Part shown: positions 8,699 to 18,310 of the stretch, piece after piece
How the letters are laid out: each line of letters opens with the position of its first letter
Position numbering within the stretch: position 1 is the first letter of the stretch
Assembly: GCA_903853895.1 (NCBI GenBank)
Contig: CAINUX010000203.1
Span: forward strand, 44,006-108,005
From: an uncultured beta proteobacterium
GTDB taxonomy: Bacteria; Pseudomonadota; Gammaproteobacteria; Burkholderiales; Burkholderiaceae_C
Direction of reading: 5' to 3'
Length of the DNA: 64,000 nucleotides
Program-made: the position numbers and the translations under genes
The notes under the pieces: generated by a model
The model's input: only the letters and a program-made list of their open reading frames with translations
The model's database searches: none
What the model was told of the DNA's origin: nothing

Positions 8699-8765
8699 GA
8701 AATTTGGTTACCTTCTCCTGGGGCGATACGTTGCTGCGGGAAGCCTGATCAGCACAGGAGACAAG

Positions 8766-10427
8766 ATGGTGACTTCATCCGGTTTAGAAGCTTCAGACGG
8801 GCGGGTTCGCCTGTTCCATGCCAGTCTGGTCTGGCCGCTGCAAATTGAATCGCTGCCATCGTCGGGGTCGAAGGCGCGCCACTGGGAGGTGCTCGAAGGC
8901 ATTCGGGACGTCCATGCCTGGCGGCGTATCGATGACGAATTCACGGACGACCCTGGGCTCTTCCGTGAACGGCACTATCGCGAATTCGTGTCCTTTCTTC
9001 CTTATGTTCAACGGTTCCTTTACGGGGAGGGCCGCTCCAGCCAGGCCCCAGCGCAGGATGAATCCGGAAACTCGCCGATGCATGTGTTTCGTCGCAGGGA
9101 CATTGCAGGCCTGCGGCTGACCTTGCGGGAGGGCCAGACGCCTGTGGAACTGGAAGTGGTCCACATGGACCTGTATTTCTTTGATGACCTGGACATGGTC
9201 CAGTTCAACGTGGAGGTGCGCGCTACAGACATTGCGCTGGACACCGCGCGCGACATTCTCTTCCGCTTTGGCCGGGCCTACCCTTCGGGATGGGACGATG
9301 ATGGGGGCGGATTGCACAATGCCCACCTGGCGGAATGGCTTGGCAGTGATGGGCGGGTGATTGCAAAGTCAGACTCCGAGCACCGCGAGAAGTTTCTGCA
9401 GTTTGTGTGCAGCCACCGCAGCCCCTGCATCTCGGAACACTGGGCTTGTCTGTTGCGCCCGCTGGTGCTGGCGCACACCGCCGAGCCGGGTGACTTGCGA
9501 TACCGTCTGATCGAATACCACCGCATGCCCGTCATGGCGTATTTGGCCATCGACAGGCCGCGAAGCCTAAGCCCGCAAGAATGGGTGCGTATCGGCCTGG
9601 CCACGGTGCTGCACCCGGATGAGCATCTGCCGGTCAACGAGCCCACCGTCATCGACTTTGAAAAACTATACTGCCAGGACCGCTTTTGGACGGGTACGGA
9701 TGCGGGGCCCAACACCCGCTTCGTGTGTACGGGTAACGCGTTGACGGTGGTGGGAGACAGTGCATCCCCCTTCTTTGTCGACCCGGAACGCGGCGTGCTG
9801 GCGCAGTTTCGCCACCAGTATTTCCTGGTTTTTTTGCTGGCCCATTTGCACCGGGCGGCGTTGCTGGTGTTCTCCGATGTGCTGGTGGGTGCGGTGAACG
9901 CGCTCGATATTCGCAACGATGAATCCGTGCGATCCTTCAAACGGCGCATCCGCTCCAACTTTGAAACGTTTCTGCGGTTTACCCACCGCTACTGGTTTCA
10001 CGAGTTGTCGGAGCGTCCGCACGTGCAGGCCACCTTCCGCATGTGCGCCAACCACCTGCGCAACGACGCCCTGTATGACGAGGTGCGCGATGAGGTCAAG
10101 GAAATGAGCCACTACCTGGACAGTGATTCGCAGCGGCGCCAGTCCAATACCGTGGTGCGCCTGACGGTGATCACCATTCTGGGCTTGATTGCCACCGTAA
10201 CCACTGGCTACTTTGGCATGAACATCATTGCGTTTGGCGAGGCGCCGCCATTGGAGCGGTTGATTCACGGGGTGGCCGCAACTGGCTTCTTTGTTGCAAT
10301 GATCCTTTTTGCCATTGCACGGTCCAAGCGGCTGTCCGACTTTCTCGAAGCCATGTCGGACGAGCGCACGCCCTGGCGCGCAAAACTGCGCGCTTTGTGG
10401 CTGGTGGTGATCAATCGCAAGGAGTGA
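8766..10427 (+). CDS. CorA-like divalent cation transporter family protein
   Basis: This protein of about 553 residues has a large soluble N-terminal region and two C-terminal membrane helices, the CorA topology. The first helix ends in TGYFGMNI (about residues 482-489), containing the GMN selectivity signature of CorA magnesium/cobalt channels. The second helix is around VAATGFFVAMILFAIAR. It is much longer than E. coli CorA (316 residues), so it belongs to a larger divergent subgroup and the transported ion is uncertain. I chose the ATG at 8766 because it follows an AGGAGACAAG ribosome-binding site; the open frame extends upstream into holA. It lies 67 nt after holA on the same strand. Confidence 0.75.
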   Translation: MVTSSGLEASDGRVRLFHASLVWPLQIESLPSSGSKARHWEVLEGIRDVHAWRRIDDEFTDDPGLFRERHYREFVSFLPYVQRFLYGEGRSSQAPAQDESGNSPMHVFRRRDIAGLRLTLREGQTPVELEVVHMDLYFFDDLDMVQFNVEVRATDIALDTARDILFRFGRAYPSGWDDDGGGLHNAHLAEWLGSDGRVIAKSDSEHREKFLQFVCSHRSPCISEHWACLLRPLVLAHTAEPGDLRYRLIEYHRMPVMAYLAIDRPRSLSPQEWVRIGLATVLHPDEHLPVNEPTVIDFEKLYCQDRFWTGTDAGPNTRFVCTGNALTVVGDSASPFFVDPERGVLAQFRHQYFLVFLLAHLHRAALLVFSDVLVGAVNALDIRNDESVRSFKRRIRSNFETFLRFTHRYWFHELSERPHVQATFRMCANHLRNDALYDEVRDEVKEMSHYLDSDSQRRQSNTVVRLTVITILGLIATVTTGYFGMNIIAFGEAPPLERLIHGVAATGFFVAMILFAIARSKRLSDFLEAMSDERTPWRAKLRALWLVVINRKE

Positions 10428-10485
10428 CGTGCCTGGTGGCAGATGCGAGAGGCCCGCTCTGCGGGATATCTGCCAAAATGCCAGT

Positions 10486-10776
10486 ATGCGATTGACCCCC
10501 AGAGAGCAACAAGTGATTCGAGACGCCAGTCTGCGCTATTTTGGGGTGCGCCCTCGGTTGTTCGGGTCGAGGGTGGATGACAGTAAACGGGGCGGGGATA
10601 TCGATCTGTATATCGTGGCACCACTTTCTCCCGAAGATGCTTTTGCAAGCGAAATGAGTCTGGCTGCCGATCTGTATCTCGCCTTGGGTGAGCGAAAGAT
10701 TGATATCGTCGTCAATACCGGTCGGCTGGATCTGCCCATTTACCACGTCGCGCAAGAGCAAGGAGTCTGGTTATGA
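10486..10776 (+). CDS. MNT-type nucleotidyltransferase (antitoxin-like)
   Basis: This 96-residue protein is a minimal nucleotidyltransferase with the GSRVDDSKRGGDIDLYI motif, i.e. GS-X10-DxD with the two metal-binding aspartates. In MntA/HepT (MNT-HEPN) modules such proteins neutralise the HEPN toxin, in several cases by adding AMP to a tyrosine in the HEPN motif. The start at 10486 matches the family N-terminus (MRLTPREQQVIRDASLRYFG). The stop overlaps the HEPN gene as ATGA (10773-10776). It looks full length and intact. It sits between the CorA-like gene and proA. Confidence 0.82.
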   Translation: MRLTPREQQVIRDASLRYFGVRPRLFGSRVDDSKRGGDIDLYIVAPLSPEDAFASEMSLAADLYLALGERKIDIVVNTGRLDLPIYHVAQEQGVWL

Positions 10777-11099
10777 GCTTGCCTCTAGCGGTAGCGCTTG
10801 TACAGTGCGAACGGCACGCAAACGTGATGGCAGATGCTATGAGAGAAATTCCCTGGCCGCTTCGTGCTGAGCAGATGCTTCAGCCTGACGTTTCCCTATT
10901 GCGGTTGGTCGATCAATTTGTACTCCGTTTTACGAAATTGCAGGCCTGGGCGCTACAACGGGGCGTCCGCAATGCCTTAACCCATGAGTACCCCGAAGAC
11001 CCGCTACGACTGGTACTTGCACTGAACGATGCGCAACAAAAGGCGCTACAACTTATTGAATGGCTCGATCTCATCAGAGCCCGCATTCCACATCCATGA
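10773..11099 (+). CDS. HEPN-domain protein, HepT-like, probably internally shortened
   Basis: This 108-residue protein carries a HEPN ribonuclease motif, R66-NALT-H71-E-Y73 (RX4HXY), the active site and AMPylation-site pattern of HepT-like toxins. It overlaps the MNT gene by ATGA, and its own stop overlaps the proA start by ATGA. Family members I recall are about 150 residues, with RFTKLQ followed by about 40-45 residues before the W..LR..RN..HEYP segment. Here [20 protein letters not shown] joins these directly. This suggests an in-frame deletion of the helix pair between them, which would probably disturb the four-helix fold. Activity is therefore doubtful although the motif remains. Confidence 0.72.
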   Translation: MSLPLAVALVQCERHANVMADAMREIPWPLRAEQMLQPDVSLLRLVDQFVLRFTKLQAWALQRGVRNALTHEYPEDPLRLVLALNDAQQKALQLIEWLDLIRARIPHP

Positions 11100-12442
11100 A
11101 CGAGTTCAACATCACCGAGTACTCCCAAGCCCTGGGTTCCAAGGCAAAAGTGGCATCAGCCCTCATGGCTGCTGCGCAAACTGCTACAAAAAACAGAGCA
11201 CTTCGCCGTCTGGCCGCGCTGTTGCGCGAGAACACACAGGCGCTGCAGATCGACAACGCCAGGGACATTGACCGTGCCACGGCCGCCGGGCTGGCCGCGC
11301 CGATGGTGGACCGGCTCAAGCTCACCCCCAAGGTGCTGGAGACCTGTGCCCAGGGCTGTGAGCAACTGGCGGCCATGGCCGATGTGATTGGCGAGATCAT
11401 CGGCATGAAGCAGCAGCCTAGCGGCATTCGTGTGGGGCAGATGCGCGTTCCCATCGGTGTGTTTGGCATGATTTTCGAGAGCCGCCCCAACGTGACGATT
11501 GAGGCGGCCAGCCTGTCCATCAAGAGCGGCAATGCCTGCATTCTGCGGGGTGGTTCGGAGGCGATTGAATCCAACAAGGCTCTGGCCAAGCTGGTGCAGC
11601 AGGCCCTGACCGAGAGTGGGCTTCCTGAGGATGCGATGCAATTGGTGCAAACCACGGACCGCGCGGTCGTCGGTCAGCTCATCACCATGCCGCAGTATGT
11701 GGACGTGATCATTCCGCGCGGCGGCAAGGGCTTGATCGAACGCATCAGCCGCGACGCCAAGGTGCCGGTCATCAAGCACCTGGACGGCAATTGTCATGTT
11801 TACGTGGACGACCCCTGTGACCTGGCCATGGCCGTTGCCGTGGCCGATAACGCCAAGACCAGCAAATACAGCCCCTGCAACGCGGCCGAGAGCCTGCTGG
11901 TAGCGCGCGGCGTGGCAGAAGCGTTTTTGCCGTTAGTCGGTGCCGTCTACGCGGCCAAGGGCGTGGAGATGCGTTGTGATACCGCGGCGCTGGAAATCCT
12001 TAAGCGAAATGAGCCTATAGCCCTCGTGGAATCAGGTGATATTGCTATCAATTCAGGAGTAACTGCCAGCGCACCACCCGCTGCCATACTGGTGGCTGCG
12101 CAGGAGAGTGACTGGTATGAAGAATACCTGGCGCCCATCATCAGCATCAAGGTGGTGGAGGGGCTGGACGCGGCGATCGCGCATATCAACCAGTACAGCA
12201 GCCACCACACAGACGCCATCCTCACCCGCGACCATATGCACGCCCAGCGCTTCCTGCGTGAGGTGGATTCGGCCAGTGTCATGGTCAACACCAGCACCCG
12301 CTTTGCCGATGGCTTTGAGTACGGACTGGGTGCAGAGATTGGCATCAGCACCGACAAGTTTCACGCCCGCGGCCCGGTGGGCATCGAGGGCCTGACCTCG
12401 CTGAAATACGTGGTGTTGGGCGACGGAGAAGTGCGCCTGTGA
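11096..12442 (+). CDS. proA: Gamma-glutamyl phosphate reductase
   Basis: This 448-residue enzyme reduces gamma-glutamyl phosphate to glutamate semialdehyde with NADPH, the second step of proline synthesis. Recognisable segments are [53 protein letters not shown] and the catalytic cysteine in [13 protein letters not shown]. ProA is usually 415-430 residues; the excess maps to [20 protein letters not shown] (about residues 301-320), which coincides with a copy of the dispersed 41-bp repeat at 12019-12059. The start ATG at 11096 overlaps the HEPN stop, so expression may be coupled to the upstream toxin-antitoxin-like pair. Proline can also come from the ornithine cyclodeaminase route 5 kb upstream. 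Confidence 0.93.
   Translation: MNEFNITEYSQALGSKAKVASALMAAAQTATKNRALRRLAALLRENTQALQIDNARDIDRATAAGLAAPMVDRLKLTPKVLETCAQGCEQLAAMADVIGEIIGMKQQPSGIRVGQMRVPIGVFGMIFESRPNVTIEAASLSIKSGNACILRGGSEAIESNKALAKLVQQALTESGLPEDAMQLVQTTDRAVVGQLITMPQYVDVIIPRGGKGLIERISRDAKVPVIKHLDGNCHVYVDDPCDLAMAVAVADNAKTSKYSPCNAAESLLVARGVAEAFLPLVGAVYAAKGVEMRCDTAALEILKRNEPIALVESGDIAINSGVTASAPPAAILVAAQESDWYEEYLAPIISIKVVEGLDAAIAHINQYSSHHTDAILTRDHMHAQRFLREVDSASVMVNTSTRFADGFEYGLGAEIGISTDKFHARGPVGIEGLTSLKYVVLGDGEVRL
12019..12059 (+). repeat. Dispersed 41-bp repeat, copy 2 (inside proA)
   Basis: AGCCCTCG, 16 nt, TGCTAT, 7 nt, then GGAG in place of ATAG. The spacing is the same as in the other five copies; the last block is the most diverged. 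It is in the same orientation as proA and encodes about residues 308-322 ([11 protein letters not shown]), a stretch that appears extra relative to other ProA proteins. Confidence 0.65.
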
Positions 12443-12536
12443 CGCCAGGGGCATCAAAATTGCCGGGTGGCCTTGTATCCGGCCATTCGACCCCCACGTC
12501 TTAGCATTGCCCTTTCACTTCCTTCAAGTAGGCCAC

Positions 12537-13835
12537 ATGGTTCCCCATCTTGTTACTGCCCTGACTGGCCCCATCAATGAACTGGAGCAGCGAATACTGG
12601 ATTCCATGCCTGCCATCGAGCGCTGGTTCCGGCTGGAGTGGATGGAGCACACACCTCCCTTCTACAGCTCGGTGGACGTGCGCAATGCCGGCTACAAACT
12701 GGCGCCGGTGGACACCAATCTATTTCCCGACAGCTGGAATATTCTGACGCCGGCCATGCTGCCCCTGGCCGTGCAGGCGGCCATGGCATCGATTGAAAAA
12801 ATCTGCCCTGAGGCACGCAATCTGTTGATCGTTCCCGAGAACCAGACACAAAGCACCTCTTACCTGAGCAATCTGGCGCAGTTGCGCCGCGTGTTCCACA
12901 TGGCCGGCCTGAATGTGCGCATTGGCTCCATCAGCCCGGACGTCAAGAAAAGCGTCGCCATAGCCCTGCCCGACGGGGAATCCATCACGCTGGAGCCGGT
13001 AGTGCGCACCAAGGGGCGTATTGGCGTCAAGGACTTTGACCCCTGCACGATTCTGCTCAACAACGACCTGAGCGCCGGCGTGCCCGGCATTCTGGAAGAC
13101 CTGCATGAGCAATACCTGTTGCCGCCCTTGCAGGCGGGTTGGGCTACGCGCCGCAAGAGCGTGCATTCCAAGTGTTTTGAGGAAGTCTCCAAGCGGTTCG
13201 GCAAGCTCATCGGAGTGGACCATTGGCTGATCAACCCCATGTTTGACAAATGCGCCCAGGTGGATTTCTCAACCGAGGCGGGTGTGCAGGACCTGACCGT
13301 GCGGGTCGACGCGCTGCTGTCCAAAATCCGCAAGAAGCACAAGGAATACGGCATCAAGGAAAAGCCCTTTGTCGTGGTCAAGGCCGACAACAGCGACCCG
13401 CGCATGGGCGTGTTGACGGTGCGCGACGCCAAGGATCTGGAGTCGGCGCGCCTTCAAGTGGTGCGCGATGGCGCGGCCCCTTCCGTGGGTGGCAGTCCCC
13501 TGTTTGACGTGCTGATCCAGGAAGGGGTGCTGACCTGCGAGCGCGTCAACGATGCCGTGGCCGAGCCCGTCGTCTATATGATGGACCGCTATGTGGTGGG
13601 CGGCTTCTACCGGGTGCACGCCCAGCGCAAGGTCGACGAGAACCTGAATGCGCCGGGCTCCAGCTTTGTTCCATTGGCGTTCGCCGAGAGTACGCACTTA
13701 CCCCAGCCCGGTATCAAGCCGGGTGCCAGTGCCCCCAACCGCTTCTATATGTATGGGGTGATCGGGCGCCTGGCCATGCTGGCTGCCAGCTACGAGCTGG
13801 AAGCCACGGATCCCGACGCCGAGCATTACGACTGA
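12537..13835 (+). CDS. gshA: Glutamate-cysteine ligase, proteobacterial GshA type
   Basis: This 432-residue protein matches the betaproteobacterial glutamate-cysteine ligase family (PF08886), unrelated in sequence to E. coli GshA. It begins MVPHLVTALTGPINELEQRI and contains PPFYSSVDVRNAGYKLAPVD, NLFPDSWNILTP and the ATP-grasp-like region around FVVVKADNSDPRMGVLTVRD. It joins glutamate and cysteine in the first step of glutathione synthesis; gshB lies 7 kb downstream on the same strand. An upstream Met at 12507 is possible, but 12537 fits the family start. It follows proA by 94 nt. Confidence 0.87.
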   Translation: MVPHLVTALTGPINELEQRILDSMPAIERWFRLEWMEHTPPFYSSVDVRNAGYKLAPVDTNLFPDSWNILTPAMLPLAVQAAMASIEKICPEARNLLIVPENQTQSTSYLSNLAQLRRVFHMAGLNVRIGSISPDVKKSVAIALPDGESITLEPVVRTKGRIGVKDFDPCTILLNNDLSAGVPGILEDLHEQYLLPPLQAGWATRRKSVHSKCFEEVSKRFGKLIGVDHWLINPMFDKCAQVDFSTEAGVQDLTVRVDALLSKIRKKHKEYGIKEKPFVVVKADNSDPRMGVLTVRDAKDLESARLQVVRDGAAPSVGGSPLFDVLIQEGVLTCERVNDAVAEPVVYMMDRYVVGGFYRVHAQRKVDENLNAPGSSFVPLAFAESTHLPQPGIKPGASAPNRFYMYGVIGRLAMLAASYELEATDPDAEHYD

Positions 13836-13988
13836 GGTGTTGCGGGGCGTTGCGCCGTTGCCACGTGCGTGGCATGGCCGCGACAGCCCGGTGGGAATGT
13901 TGACCGTTTGAACAGGATTGACCCGCATTGGCGTGATACTTGCTGCGCGCCCTTGACGTTCGTCAATCCTTCAAAACAATGGATCAAC

Positions 13989-16232
13989 ATGAAACCACTA
14001 TTCAAACCCACCCGTTTGCTGCTCGGTATGTCGCTGCTGTGGCCCATGGCCTATTCCACGGCGCAAACGGTTGCCCCAACTGAACCCGCGGTCCAGGCCG
14101 GAACCCTGCAGGCCGTCACCGTCACCGCCGAGCGCCGCACAGAGAACATCAAGGATGTGCCCAGCTCCATTTCCACGCTGTCGGGCGAGAAGCTCGACGC
14201 CCTGAACACCGGCGGGCAGGACATCCGCATGCTGTCCGGTCGCGTACCCAGCCTGAACATCGAATCGTCGTTTGGTCGCGCCTTTCCGCGCTTTTACATC
14301 CGTGGCTACGGCAATACCGATTTCCGCTCCAATGCGTCGCAACCGGTGTCGCTGATCTATGACGACATCGTGCAGGAAAACCCGATTCTCAAAGGCTTCC
14401 CGGTTTTTGATGTGAACCGCATCGAGGTGCTGGCCGGTCCACAGGGCACGCTGTTTGGCCGCAACACGCCCGCCGGCGTGGTCAAGATTGACTCGGTGAA
14501 GCCCTCCAAGACAACCGACGGCTATTTCAATGCGTCCTACGGCACGTACGGCACGTCGGCCCTGGAATCCGCTTTCAATCTGCCCCTGTCCGGCGCCTGG
14601 AACGCCCGCATTTCGGCGCAGGTGCAGCACCGCGACAACTGGGTAACGAATGACAAGAGCGCGACCAAGAATCTCGAAGGCTACGATGACAGCGCCCTGC
14701 GCGTGCAGGCGGCCTACGATGACGGCGGCGCCTTCAGTGCCCTGATTGGGGTGCACGGCCGCGATCTCAAAGGCAGCGCACGGCTGTTTCGCGCCAACAT
14801 CATCCAGAAAGGTAGCAACGACCTGGTGGAGGGCTTTGATCCGAGCCGGATTCAGACCGATGGCCTGAACAACCAGACTCTGACCAATACCGGGGCCAGC
14901 CTGAAGCTGAAGTGGTCGCTGGCGGATGTCAATGTCTACTCCATCACCGGCTACGAGACCGTCAGCGCGTTCAGCCGCGGCGACATTGACGGGGGCTACG
15001 GTGCGGCCTTCCTGCCCTCGGGTGGCGGACCCGGCCTGATTCCGTTCCCGTCAGAGAGTGCCGCCGGCGTGCGCGATCACCAGCAGGTTTCGCAGGAAGT
15101 CCGTGTGGAGTCCAAGAGCAGGGGCCCGTTGACCTGGCAAGCTGGTGCCTACCTGTTCAAGGAAAAGCTGGGCTTCGACAGCTACACCTACAACACCCTG
15201 GGCAACAACGCCCAGTCGGGTGCGGTGCTCAAGTCCGACCAGACCAACGATACCTATGCCCTGTTTGGCGGCGTGACCTACGCGGTGAGCGATGTGCTGA
15301 AGCTGCGCGGCGGTTTGCGTTACACCCAGGACAAGAAGGATCTGGCTACCCAGCCTCTGCCAGCGGGCGACCCTAACCCCACCAACACCAGCAAGGGCCT
15401 GGGCTCCACCTCGGACAACAGCATGGTCAACTGGGACATCGGTGCGACTTACAAGTTGGACAAGGACAGCAACCTCTTTGGCCGCATTGCCACCGGTTTC
15501 CGTGGTGCGAGTATTCAGCCCGCAGGACCCTTTGGCCCCCTGAACCAGGCGGACCCGGAGACCACCATCTCCTATGAGGCGGGCTACAAGGCCGACCTGC
15601 TGAACAAGCGTGCCCGCACGTCGATCAGCGTGTTCCACTACGACGTCAAAGACCAGCAACTGACGGCCGTGGGTGGCACCAATAATGCGGTGCGCCTGTT
15701 GAACGCCAAGAACGCTTCGGGAGATGGTGTTGAGGTCAACTTCGATGCCTATGTCACCCCGAACTTTCTGGTGACGTTTGGCGGCAGCTACAACAACACC
15801 AAGATCAACGATGCCGGTTTGGCCGTCGGTGTGTGTGCCCAGTGCACCGTGCTGAATGCTAAGAACGCTGCGGGACAGGCGCTGATTGACGGCAACCCGC
15901 TGCCCAACGCGCCGAAGTGGATTGCCAACGTGACGGCACGCTATGGCATTCCCGCCGCAAATGGTGGTGAGTACTTCATCTACACCGATTGGGCTTACCG
16001 CAGCGAAACCAACTTCTTCCTGTACCGCTCGGCCGAGTTCACCGGCAAGGACCTGCTCGAAGGCGGTCTGCGCGCGGGCTACAACTGGGGCAATGGCAAG
16101 TACGAAGCCGCCATCTTTGGACGCAATATCACCAACCAGGTCCGCGTGACTGGCGGTATTGACTTCAATAATTTGACAGGCTTTATCAACGATCCGCGCA
16201 CCTTCGGGGTGCAGTTCAAGGCCGCCTTCTAA
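13989..16232 (+). CDS. TonB-dependent outer membrane receptor
   Basis: This 747-residue protein is a TonB-dependent receptor. A signal peptide (MKPLFKPTRLLLGMSLLWPM, cleavage near STAQ) is followed by a TonB-box-like LQAVTVTAERR (about residues 37-47), a plug domain with RIEVLAGPQGTLFGRNTPAG, and a beta-barrel that ends in aromatic Phe (FGVQFKAAF), as outer membrane barrels do. It resembles siderophore/pesticin-type receptors, but the ligand is not readable. The start at 13989 gives the signal peptide; the open frame extends upstream without one. A strong hairpin terminator follows immediately, and the 153-nt gap upstream suggests its own promoter. No Fur box was clearly seen. Confidence 0.88.
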   Translation: MKPLFKPTRLLLGMSLLWPMAYSTAQTVAPTEPAVQAGTLQAVTVTAERRTENIKDVPSSISTLSGEKLDALNTGGQDIRMLSGRVPSLNIESSFGRAFPRFYIRGYGNTDFRSNASQPVSLIYDDIVQENPILKGFPVFDVNRIEVLAGPQGTLFGRNTPAGVVKIDSVKPSKTTDGYFNASYGTYGTSALESAFNLPLSGAWNARISAQVQHRDNWVTNDKSATKNLEGYDDSALRVQAAYDDGGAFSALIGVHGRDLKGSARLFRANIIQKGSNDLVEGFDPSRIQTDGLNNQTLTNTGASLKLKWSLADVNVYSITGYETVSAFSRGDIDGGYGAAFLPSGGGPGLIPFPSESAAGVRDHQQVSQEVRVESKSRGPLTWQAGAYLFKEKLGFDSYTYNTLGNNAQSGAVLKSDQTNDTYALFGGVTYAVSDVLKLRGGLRYTQDKKDLATQPLPAGDPNPTNTSKGLGSTSDNSMVNWDIGATYKLDKDSNLFGRIATGFRGASIQPAGPFGPLNQADPETTISYEAGYKADLLNKRARTSISVFHYDVKDQQLTAVGGTNNAVRLLNAKNASGDGVEVNFDAYVTPNFLVTFGGSYNNTKINDAGLAVGVCAQCTVLNAKNAAGQALIDGNPLPNAPKWIANVTARYGIPAANGGEYFIYTDWAYRSETNFFLYRSAEFTGKDLLEGGLRAGYNWGNGKYEAAIFGRNITNQVRVTGGIDFNNLTGFINDPRTFGVQFKAAF

Positions 16233-16243
16233 GGCATTGACAC

Positions 16244-16284
16244 AAAAAAAGGGGCCAGCACGGGTGTGCTGGCCCCTTTTTTTT
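16244..16284. terminator. Strong bidirectional hairpin terminator
   Basis: A perfect 11-bp stem (GGGGCCAGCAC at 16251-16261 and GTGCTGGCCCC at 16266-16276) with loop GGGT is flanked by seven A and eight T. It lies 12 nt after the TonB receptor stop and should end that transcript before kup. Confidence 0.93.
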
Positions 16285-16422
16285 GCATCCAGTTGTTGCG
16301 CTGCAACATGTCCGCAATTTCCCGTGATATCCGTCAAAAGGCGCTTGCAAGCGGGGGCCACTGGCGCAAAATAGCGATCCCAAACGGAATGGAACCCGCG
16401 CAATTTGCAGCCGGGTCAATTT

Positions 16423-18294
16423 GTGTCAGCAGCATCCAAATCGTCTCTCCCGGCGCTTACGCTGGGCGCCATTGGCGTTGTTTATGGTGATATCGGGACC
16501 AGTGTCCTGTATGCAGTCAAGGAAGTTTTTGGCTCCGGCCACGTCCCCTTCACTCCCGATAACGTCTATGGCATCCTCTCCATCTTTTTCTGGACGCTGA
16601 CGGTCATCGTCTCCCTCAAGTACGTGACGCTGGTGCTGCGGGCGGACAACCACGGCGAGGGCGGTTTGGTGGCCATGCTGGCACTGGCGTCCCAGTCGGT
16701 CAAGGACCGACCGCAATTGCGGCGTGTGCTGCTGCTGGTGGGCATCTTTGGTACCTGCCTGTTCTATGGGGATGGCGTCATTACGCCGGCCATTTCCGTG
16801 CTGTCCGCGGTGGAGGGCATGGAGATCATTTCGCCCGCACTGCACCGCTTTGTGATTCCGATCACGCTGGTCATTTTGCTGTGCCTGTTCATGGTGCAAA
16901 AGAGTGGCACCAGTGGCATTGGCAAGTTCTTTGGCCCCATCACTTTGGTCTGGTTCGCCTGCATAGCCATTCTCGGCGCGGTCCACATTGCCGATCGGCC
17001 GAGCATTTTGCTGGCCATCAATCCGATCTATGCCCTGACCTTTATGTGGAACCAGCCGGGTACCACCTTCATCATCCTGGGCGCGGTGGTGTTGTGCGTG
17101 ACGGGCGGCGAGGCGCTGTACGCGGACATGGGGCACTTTGGTAAAAAGCCGATCCGTTTGGCATGGTTTGCCGTTGTGATGCCAGCGCTCACACTGAATT
17201 ACTTCGGCCAAGGTGCCCTGTTGCTTGATAACCCGGCCGCAGTCAAGAACCCCTTTTATATGATGGCCCCGGACTGGGCGCTAATGCCATTGGTTGCGCT
17301 GGCCACCATGGCGACGGTGATTGCGTCCCAAGCATTGATCACTGGCGCGTTTTCAGTGACCAAACAGGTCATCCAGTTGGGTTATTTGCCCCGTTTGCAA
17401 ATTCAACACACGAGCGTGAAGGACACGGGCCAAATTTATCTGCCGTTTGTCAATTGGGGCCTCTTCGTCCTGATTGTGCTGGCCGTAGTGTTGTTCCGGT
17501 CTTCCAGCAATCTGGCTGCAGCGTACGGCATCGCAGTGTGTACCGACATGCTCATTACCACGGTTCTCACGTTCTACGTCCTTCGCTATAGCTGGAACTA
17601 TCCGCTGGCTTTGTGTATCGGCGCTACCGGATTCTTCTTCGTGGTGGACTTTGCCTTTTGGGCATCCAACCTGCTCAAGCTGTTTGAGGGCGGTTGGTTC
17701 CCCCTGGTCATTGGTGGCGCCATTTTCACGTTGATGTTGACGTGGAAAGATGGTCGAAGGCTGCTCAACGAAAAGCTGCGCGCCGATGCCATCGACTTGC
17801 CCAGCTTTCTGGAAGCGGTATTTGTCAGTCCCCCTACTCGGGTGGAGGGCACCGCCGTATTCCTGACTGCAGAGATTGGCACGGTACCCAATGCGATGTT
17901 GCACAACCTCAAGCACAACAAGGTGTTGCATAACAACAATCTGTTTGTTACGGTGCGCAACCATGAAGTGCCCTGGATTGGTCTAAGCAAACGCCTGGAA
18001 ATTGACTCCCTGGGGCATGACTGCTGGCAGGTTGTGATTCACTACGGTTTCAAGAACGACCCTGATGTGCCCAAGGCCCTGGAGCAAATCAAGGGTCGGG
18101 GTTGCGAGATGAATGCCATGACCACCAGTTACTTCCTGTCCCGCGACACGGTGGTGCCTACCATTGGCAAAGGCATGGCGCAGTGGCGCGAAAAGCTGTT
18201 TGCGCAAATGCACCACAACGCCAGCGGCGCGGCTGACTTCTTGAACCTGCCCAACAATGCGGTGGTGGAACTCGGTTCTAAGATCGAAATCTGA
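16423..18294 (+). CDS. kup: Low-affinity potassium uptake protein Kup
   Basis: This protein of about 623 residues belongs to the Kup/HAK/KUP potassium:proton symporters. The N-terminal signature [20 protein letters not shown] is followed by about 12 membrane helices (to about residue 450) and a soluble C-terminal domain. I propose the GTG at 16423 ([14 protein letters not shown]) because family members start just before this segment; a TTG at 16405 in the same frame is an alternative, and neither has a clear Shine-Dalgarno. The gene follows the strong terminator and so needs its own promoter. The GNAT gene starts 16 nt after its stop. Confidence 0.92.
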   Translation: MSAASKSSLPALTLGAIGVVYGDIGTSVLYAVKEVFGSGHVPFTPDNVYGILSIFFWTLTVIVSLKYVTLVLRADNHGEGGLVAMLALASQSVKDRPQLRRVLLLVGIFGTCLFYGDGVITPAISVLSAVEGMEIISPALHRFVIPITLVILLCLFMVQKSGTSGIGKFFGPITLVWFACIAILGAVHIADRPSILLAINPIYALTFMWNQPGTTFIILGAVVLCVTGGEALYADMGHFGKKPIRLAWFAVVMPALTLNYFGQGALLLDNPAAVKNPFYMMAPDWALMPLVALATMATVIASQALITGAFSVTKQVIQLGYLPRLQIQHTSVKDTGQIYLPFVNWGLFVLIVLAVVLFRSSSNLAAAYGIAVCTDMLITTVLTFYVLRYSWNYPLALCIGATGFFFVVDFAFWASNLLKLFEGGWFPLVIGGAIFTLMLTWKDGRRLLNEKLRADAIDLPSFLEAVFVSPPTRVEGTAVFLTAEIGTVPNAMLHNLKHNKVLHNNNLFVTVRNHEVPWIGLSKRLEIDSLGHDCWQVVIHYGFKNDPDVPKALEQIKGRGCEMNAMTTSYFLSRDTVVPTIGKGMAQWREKLFAQMHHNASGAADFLNLPNNAVVELGSKIEI

Positions 18295-18310
18295 ACCCGC
18301 CATCCATCAC

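Noticed and set aside
11155-11200. Possible further copy of the dispersed repeat in the N-terminal part of proA (AGCCCTCATGGCTGC)
   Set aside because: Only the first block fits; the spaced GCTA and ATAG blocks are absent and the protein segment matches normal ProA.
15051-16403. 450-codon open frame on the minus strand
   Set aside because: It is antisense to the TonB-dependent receptor, has low-complexity Gly/Val/His-rich composition and no family features; it also reads through the strong terminator at 16244-16284.
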